Shown here piece after piece: positions 36,423-60,000 of a DNA stretch of 60,000 nt; the stretch's first letter is position 1, and every line of letters starts with the position of its first letter. The position numbers were made by a program, and so were the translations under genes. The notes under the pieces were generated by a model. That model had not been told where the DNA came from, searched no databases, and was given only the letters and a program-made list of their open reading frames with translations. This DNA is from Liolophura sinensis (taxonomy: Eukaryota; Mollusca; Polyplacophora; Chitonida; Chitonidae): contig NW_027017962.1 of NCBI RefSeq assembly GCF_032854445.1, positions 64,001 to 124,000 of the forward strand, written 5' to 3'.

Positions 36423-37604
36423 GGCTTTACTCATCACAGGTTAGAACGAGAAAATACACAGAAAACGGAAAATGCAGAAAATAACATTTTATTTCAGCTA
36501 ATACCCTCCATGGGTAAACTACCAGATTGCTCATGGAAATGCTTACAATCAAGATCACTCTCTTAAACATGTAATATCAGCTCCAAAAATAGAATATTTT
36601 ACCTGTTAAGGATACATGATCATTGGCGAGGTACAATCGATGGTACACAATCACACGATGATGAACATATGCCACAACGTCGCTGAGATATGGCTACAGA
36701 CAACTGTCAATATGACCAGGATACGACTAGAGTTACCACGAAAAACCAAACAAGCACAGGAATTCCAGACACTAGTACTTAGTTCGCATACGCCAGCATA
36801 CATGGCATTATTCGGGACTTAGCCTGCTCATATCCAACCTCGTGTAAACTTACTATGCTGATACTACACAGAGGTGGGAGATAACATAGGTGAAATCTGA
36901 AGGCTTATGCATTCATAACTGATCACGAAAATAAAAAGCATTAATATTCCAGGAATGTGAGCGTGCTGAAAGAATTTGAGGAGAATTAACGTAAATGGCA
37001 GACTCAAATGTTAATTTCCTCAGTGTAAAACAAAGTAACTGTCCCGTATAATACCGATGTCCCTCACAATAACTAGTATAAATATACATTACCACTCAGT
37101 GTCTACAACACCAAAGAAACACGAACCCCAGCATAAATCAGCATTAGCTTTGTTTTCGGTGCACGGTGTCTTAAGAAGTATTACACAAGAAACTCCCACA
37201 GTGATATCATATTAAAGAAAAGAAACACATATCTGTTCATGAAGTACATGGGACACGACTTGAATACTCCACGTACACGTACGTAGATGAACTACTACAA
37301 TCATTTATACGACGACTTAAGCCCCAAACATAGCGAGACTTAAATAACTGGGACCTGAATCCAGGGCTCATTGCAATTCAAATGTACCAGACAAAGCCAA
37401 ACTCCGTACACATGTAACGGAAGAAACTGATACAAAGAGATCAGAAATACTGAAATACACACTCTGTACTGTATGTGAGCTTAGCACAGGCAGTTTAAAC
37501 GGGCAGCTTAGCATGGACAGCTTGAAAGTACAATACCTGAGACTTTTGGCAAAACATCAATTGAGCTAATCCAAATAATTTTCTTTCAGAAAATACGAGT
37601 ATAT
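36423..37604. other. No gene seen
   Basis: Short open frames only, with no recognisable family. AT-rich. Confidence 0.4.
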
Positions 37605-37870
37605 TTATACGAGCACATAGCCCAAGTTGGAGGTTGTAGGCCTAACCAGAACATAGCCCAAGTTGGAGATTGCAGACCTGATCAGAACATAGCTCAAGTT
37701 GGAGACTGCAGACCTGACCAGAACACAGCCCAAGTTAGAGGTTGTAGACCTGACCAGAACAGAACACATCCCAAGTTGGAGGTTGTAGACCAGATCAGAA
37801 CATAGCCCAAGTTGGAGGTTGTAGACCTGACCAGAGCATAGCCCGAGGTGGAGGTTGTAGACAACTACAT
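37605..37870. repeat. 36-bp tandem repeat (about 7 units)
   Basis: Unit: AGCCCAAGTTGGAGGTTGTA followed by GACCTGACCAGAACAT, with one unit lengthened by an extra AGAAC. Confidence 0.9.
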
Positions 37871-39224
37871 CAGTAATCAAACTCTCGTTTAATAAATTTG
37901 ATACTACAGGGTCAATCGTTGGAGATCATCTATGTATTTCACAGAATTACTTAAATCTTGTGATTAACTTTCTTGACCTTAAAAATACCATAATTCTTTT
38001 CAACCACCTGTGCAAAAGGTGGAAGATTAACGGTATATTTCATGGCACTTAAATCAAAAAAAGCCGACAAAAGCACTGATGAGTATTAAGAGGGTTTAGA
38101 TGAAAATTGTGATGACGTGTACAATATTGATCACATGTAAACCTCCTTTGCCTGCTACTGAGCACAGATAGCCTCATGGAATGTGGCAAACCAAAAGCTA
38201 TAAAGAAAAGCCTGGAGTCTTTATCTTCATGAACAGAACTGAGCTTTGACAACTGTTGTAAAATGACAATAAAAGACGATTTGGAATTAAAAATTAGTAA
38301 TATTGTCATCAGAAAAAGCAGACCAGATAACACGTAGCACACCATGTTTGAAAATCAGTGACAGAATTCACTACCTACACGCAAAGGTTATTTTAGCATC
38401 ACAAAACGTTTAACTTGTCACAGTACTTCACGGAATGATTACGGATGCTATTGGCAAAACCAAACTTGTCCCTCTATACACATAAAAGGTTGCTAACTGA
38501 TTTTGTAGTCTATAAAACTTAGAATTGGTATCAAGGATACCAAAGAGCTTGCCTATATGAGACACATTAACGTAAACCTTCAGTTCAATGCATAAAGAAC
38601 TGCAACTGTGAAGTTGGTAATTTATAGTAATTAATATGCATTCAGAGCATCATCGATGAAACATCTCCCTTGTGTCATTCTGCTTTATATGCATATAAAA
38701 CTTCATGTCAATACCTTTACTTTTTAAGACACACTAAGTCAGGAATTTAGTACTTTTTCGGTATTTAATATGAACACACCCAATCAATCACCGAATATCC
38801 CCCTACATGTGTGCAAACTCGGAGCTCAATACCTGCAGTCCTTTTTAAGATACCACCCCTAACATTTTGTTTAATATTATTTTCTCTATTATAGGACGCA
38901 GGCACCGATGCTCAGGGTATGACATAATCTACGTCTGTCCTATATACAGGTGAGCTAATCAGGACCAAACACATATGAGTGAATGATTAAGGCTTAAATA
39001 TTTCAGAGGCATTTAAGGTTGGAAACGATATTACATATGAGATTCTTATCAATATCATAATTTGTGGATGACATTTCTATGTTAGTGTCTACATGAAAAT
39101 GTCCTTCTTGAACAAACAGAATTTCTACTTGATGAAGAATCTCTTTCCTATGATTTATGTTATGAAATATGTCTTGCATCCACTTTGGCAACATTGCAGC
39201 CATATTTTGGCAACAAACATGTAT
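37871..39224. other. No gene seen
   Basis: AT-rich intergenic sequence. No coding family or clear repeat recognised. Confidence 0.4.
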
Positions 39225-39375
39225 GTGAACACATTGTAACATGTATGTGAGCACACTGTAACATGTATGTAAACACATTGTTACATGTATGTAAACACAT
39301 TTTAACTTGTATGTGAACACATCATAACATGTAATTGAACACACAGTAACATGTATGTGAACACATTGTAACAAG
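39225..39375. repeat. 22-bp tandem repeat (about 6-7 units)
   Basis: Unit: GTGAACACATTGTAACATGT followed by AT, with variants. Confidence 0.85.
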
Positions 39376-40299
39376 AAAATGAACAGCTCATAGGAGTTTC
39401 AGGCTTCTGTATGAAACAAAAATCAAGTATGAACATATCTAAAGTTCATTTGAATAAGTTGGCTTGTTTCAAAAAAAAAAATGCCAAAATGAGTTTGTAA
39501 AAGATGAAACATAGCATGGAGAACTACGACAACTCCATTATATAAATACATACTTCAGCATATTCTAAATCATAAAGAGAAGAGAGCAACAAAGATCTAT
39601 CTGCTGCACTATCAATTTGGCATACAACTGAAGGATGATGTAATAGTGTGAGGTGCAGCCCTCCCCCCACTTCTTGTGCATGATGCCCGTGTGTGTACCA
39701 TGTATTGTAACACAATATACCAGTACTACCACAACAACCAGGGTAAAGGTAGCAACTAAATATACCTTCACATGTTCCGAATGGCAGTTACAGAAGATCA
39801 AAATAAGACACGACTGAGGAGTGTGGCAGATGACTGAGTAAAAAAGTCGGCATACATTTGCAAAAATGTCCACAATAATGTGTAAACGAGAATGTGTACA
39901 TTTGTGGACCTACACAACTCTGATTTAAACCAAAATTAAACTGGATAACACTTGTAAATTAGGAATAAGGAGCATCCTTTCAGTCAAAGGAATTTCCAAA
40001 CCATATAGTACACTGTATGTGCACATTTCAACATTACTACTGGTCATCAGTGTCACTACTGGCAAGTTTTTATCTGGGCTATGTGCACATTGGTAGCTAT
40101 TTTAGGGAAGACATTTAATAAATGCAAATACATGTACATGTGTAAAACTGTAATCGTATTGATTGAGTAGTAAAAAATACTGTAAATCATCTTACTGTAA
40201 GAGCACTGTGTTTGGGCTGTTGGATTTTAAACTATCAGTCAGGTGTAACCTATACAGAACGGAATTTCATTCAAATATAACACTCACTACGTATGTGTG
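39376..40299. other. No gene seen
   Basis: Intergenic, AT-rich. No feature recognised. Confidence 0.4.
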
Positions 40300-40525
40300 C
40301 ACTACAAATCTGTACACCACAGCAGATGTTTGCACCACAAAAGGGTACACCACAGCAGATGTGTGGACCACAAAACCGTACACCACAGCAGATGTGTGGA
40401 CCACAAAACCGTACACCACAGCAGATGTGTGCACCACAAAAGGGTACACCACAGCAGCTGGTGCACCACAAAAGTGTACACCACAACAGATGTGTGTACC
40501 ACAAAACGGTACACCACAGCAGATC
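40300..40525. repeat. 33-bp tandem repeat (about 7 units)
   Basis: Unit: TACACCACAGCAGATGTGTG followed by GACCACAAAACCG. Being a multiple of three, it leaves several frames open on both strands. These are not taken as genes. Confidence 0.9.
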
Positions 40526-40694
40526 AGCCTATTTTCAAAAAGTGGGGCCGGCTTATCACCAAAATCTTGATCCACTCACTAGTATGTCACGTGGACCAAT
40601 CGCATACGAGCATACCTGAGCCTTAGAGAGTTACAGCCAAGCAAAAGTGGGTTCACACAATGGCTGCTTCCCAAGATCACATTTACATGACTTC

Positions 40695-40855
40695 TCATAT
40701 ACGCTGGCCTAAACAGCGCCCGAGGGAAACGCACGACCATCAGCATCAGGAGGTTGCTATATCTTCCCATGACCTGAGAGGAAGACAGTATGAGCTTGTG
40801 AGAGGCTCCTGGGTCATTGTGATGCATTACCACCAGGTCACAGATGCCCCTTCAA
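40695..40855 (-). mobile_element. SINE family A, degenerate copy
   Basis: GCCCGAGGGAAACGCACGAC, GGAGGTTGCTATATCTTCCC and GTGAGAGGCTCCTGGGTCAT correspond in reverse to the body and tRNA head of the element at 14638-14878. Confidence 0.65.
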
Positions 40856-41640
40856 AAACTCTGACAGCAGGCAATTCAACTTTCTAAATTCAGCATGCCT
40901 CCTGGTTAACTCCCTTGTTGTTAATATCTTGTGTCATTGTCTTAGCACAATCCAAAAACCAACAAATAAACCAAACAATGATGTGCACACATTTTAAAAA
41001 AAAAAAAAAGTCTTCACCTGTGAATTTCACTCTTGTCAGCAAATCTTAACCAGGTAACACCTTGCGTAATATGGCCCTGCAGTTTCCAGGGTAAAAACAA
41101 CAAATAAAAATTGTAAACTCTTGTGACAGCTGGCGCCCTTGGATTTTCACATCGTAACTATACATATAATAGGTTTGCTGTATTGTTTGTTTTTAAAAAA
41201 ATCCAAATTAACAAAAGAAAAAAGGCAAAATAAGAACTAAGAATCAATGCTATGTAAACTGACCTTACATTCAAGCAGACTTGGGATTACATTTTTGCTC
41301 TTTGAGGAGCTGCAATGCATATATAGGTGAACATCACCCTAAACAGATACTAAATACACCGTAAGACTGGCTAAATCCACAAAAGCTTTCGTATAATGTT
41401 TATAAGTTGAAAGCAGGAAACAGCCAACAGCCCAACACATAAATTTTATGTCCGATTTCTGTTATCTTTGATGTAAAAGCAGATGAACTGTGGAGTACAT
41501 GATCATAAACATGATCATAAACATGATCATAAATCATGAGTAACTGGAAGCATTTGTACTGGATTACCATAATGCAGAACACGCTCTATTCGAACATGAC
41601 AAGAATGAGTCTGTAAGGTGTGCAATAAGAAACTGGCTTT

Positions 41641-58436
<16,796 letters not shown>

Positions 58437-59417
58437 CTGTAAAACAAAAACAAGTTCCACATGAAAGGGCTTTCAATACTCAGGAAAAGCAGCCAGCTAC
58501 CTGAAAGAGAGGATTAAATGGTGTAAAATAGAAGCAAAAGCCTACATGTACCTACTTATTCTATTTACAATGAGAATCCGCATGTCCTGGTATTCTCCTA
58601 CATTTCCAAAAATAAAAGAAAGAAAACCTTTAAATAAATGACAAGACATCCTGTTGCTTAGTTTGGCTTCATACAGATTGTGTCATGGGTCATTTGTGGT
58701 GTGCATTTTGACTGCACTACTGGTACATTCAGTTCCAACAGAGAAATGTAGCAATCAGGAGTAATTATGAACATTATCACCTGATTATAATTGAACTTAA
58801 GCATTCCCAAGTTTACAGGAAAGGGAAGATGTATGCTAAGTTTCATAGAAATAGCTTCAGTCCTTGAGGAGGAGATGCATGGACAAACTCAGAACACATG
58901 GAAAGGCACTACTAGGCAAAGTTCAAAATGACGGTAATTATGAAAATAATTACATAATGCATAAATAATTATGAAAATAATTACCTGATTGCGATTAAAC
59001 TTAAGCATGCAGAAGTTCAGATGATAGGCAAGATGTAGGGTAAATTTAATCAAAATAGGCACAGTAATTTGGGAGAATATGCATGATAAAAAAAAAATGT
59101 TTACAAAGAGACGGACGGACAGACAGGGTGATTCCAGTATAGCTCAAAAATTGAGGGCTGCAAACAGCTGGAAGCCACCTTCTAATAACACTACATCCTG
59201 CATGGTGGAATTTTTTTTCAGTGCATATCAACCATTAAATGTTAAATTTTTGAGATCACAGAAATAATACTATTCTCTGTGGTTTGTAAGAATAGTTCAT
59301 TTTAAAGGGATACATAATTGTTCCTGATAAGCTGGTGAAAGAGAAGTTTGTAAGCATATCCAAGCTGAGCCGAATGTAACTAAGGCACAGTGTAAAACAA
59401 TTATTCCAGCATAAAGC
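58437..59417. other. Upstream of UCKL1 exon A, no feature recognised
   Basis: Should be intron leading to the first coding exon. No phase-compatible start exon could be picked out with confidence. A weak internal repetition (AATTATGAAAATAATTAC) occurs near 58935-58985. Confidence 0.4.
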
Positions 59418-59580
59418 TGTATTTATTTATTCATTTATTTCATTGGTGTTTTCACCGTACTCAACTTATTTCACTTATAAATAAAATGACAGCGGCCAGC
59501 ATAATAGTGGGAGGAAACTGGGCAGAAACCTGGGAAACCCACCACCATCCACAGGTTGCTGACAGACCTTCCCATGTACA
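59418..59580 (-). mobile_element. SINE family A, truncated copy
   Basis: ATTTATTTATTCATTTATTT, CATTGGTGTTTTCACCGTAC, GCGGCCAGCATAATAGTGGG, CATCCACAGGTTGCTGACAG match the family A tail and body in reverse. Confidence 0.8.
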
Positions 59581-60000
59581 CATAAAGCTGTACGATTTAC
59601 ATGTAACCCGAGAAATATTATCTATAAATCAGTTAAAGTGCTACATCAGTCCTCAGAGAAGCTAGGCAGAAATATTAAAATAATATGAAGAACACAGTTA
59701 ACACCACAGTTCTGCAAGATTTTTGACAAATAACAATATTTAACCCCTATAAATGAAGACTCCACAAATTCGAAGTCTTTGGCAGATTCCGTAAACTTTT
59801 CCTGATGTAGCGTGATAATATTCCTTTTGTGACGCTGAATCAGGCAGATGTGACTCGAGCAAGGCATTTATGCTGAAATGATGTCAGGCTCGTCTGAAAA
59901 TATGGCATCATTTGTGGCTATACGTCAGCCATGGGTGACGTCAAATGTTCTTGCAGGACATCATACCAGGCAAAATTTAAAAGGACTGAAAACTTTTGTT

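Noticed and set aside
40163-40626. Five overlapping frames of 70-135 codons on both strands
   Set aside because: All arise from the 33-bp tandem repeat at 40300-40525.

Overview
The window is animal nuclear DNA, most likely from a lophotrochozoan and probably a mollusc. It contains spliced genes with GT-AG introns, tRNA-derived SINEs, fossil DNA transposons and a very high load of tandem repeats. The species assignment is inference. There are no bacterial-style operons, rRNA genes, CRISPR arrays or viral genes.

Layout. (1) 604-19322, minus strand: the first seven coding exons of a vasa/DDX4-type germline DEAD-box helicase gene. They encode the start codon, the Gly/Arg-rich RNA-binding N-terminus and the first CCHC zinc knuckle. 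The helicase core lies beyond the left edge. Its large introns hold a hAT-like transposase fossil carrying a clean SINE insertion, a 96-bp-arm foldback element, minisatellites and more SINEs. (2) 19323-27500: no gene recognised; a dead Tc1/mariner fragment, a GC-rich repeat patch and a 61-bp array of about 15 units. (3) 27503-32478: two head-to-head FkbM-type methyltransferase paralogues. The minus-strand copy is intact with a type II membrane anchor. The plus-strand copy is frameshifted, lacks an upstream ATG and has lost its cofactor-binding motifs. (4) 33175-35330: an 80-bp satellite of about 27 units, followed by smaller arrays to about 40500. (5) 41641-58436, minus strand: thirteen exons of uridine-cytidine kinase-like 1 (UCKL1), with mutually consistent phases, covering all but the first few residues.

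Most striking observation. UCKL1 introns are filled by different minisatellites that start at or span its splice sites. A 75-bp array (about 38 units) repeats the 3' splice site and the start of the P-loop exon. A 91-bp array (17 extra units) repeats the last ~43 nt of an exon plus its 5' splice site. A 33-bp array supplies the acceptor tract of another exon. A 28-bp array carries acceptor-like motifs in every unit. The 75-bp period is a multiple of three and the frame is open throughout, so use of an upstream acceptor copy would add multiples of 25 residues ahead of the P-loop.

The genes do not form an obvious pathway. Vasa acts in germ-line RNA/piRNA biology, UCKL1 in pyrimidine salvage, and the FkbM proteins are of unknown substrate. 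All exon coordinates were read by eye from splice consensus, phase and protein similarity; no transcript or database evidence was available.
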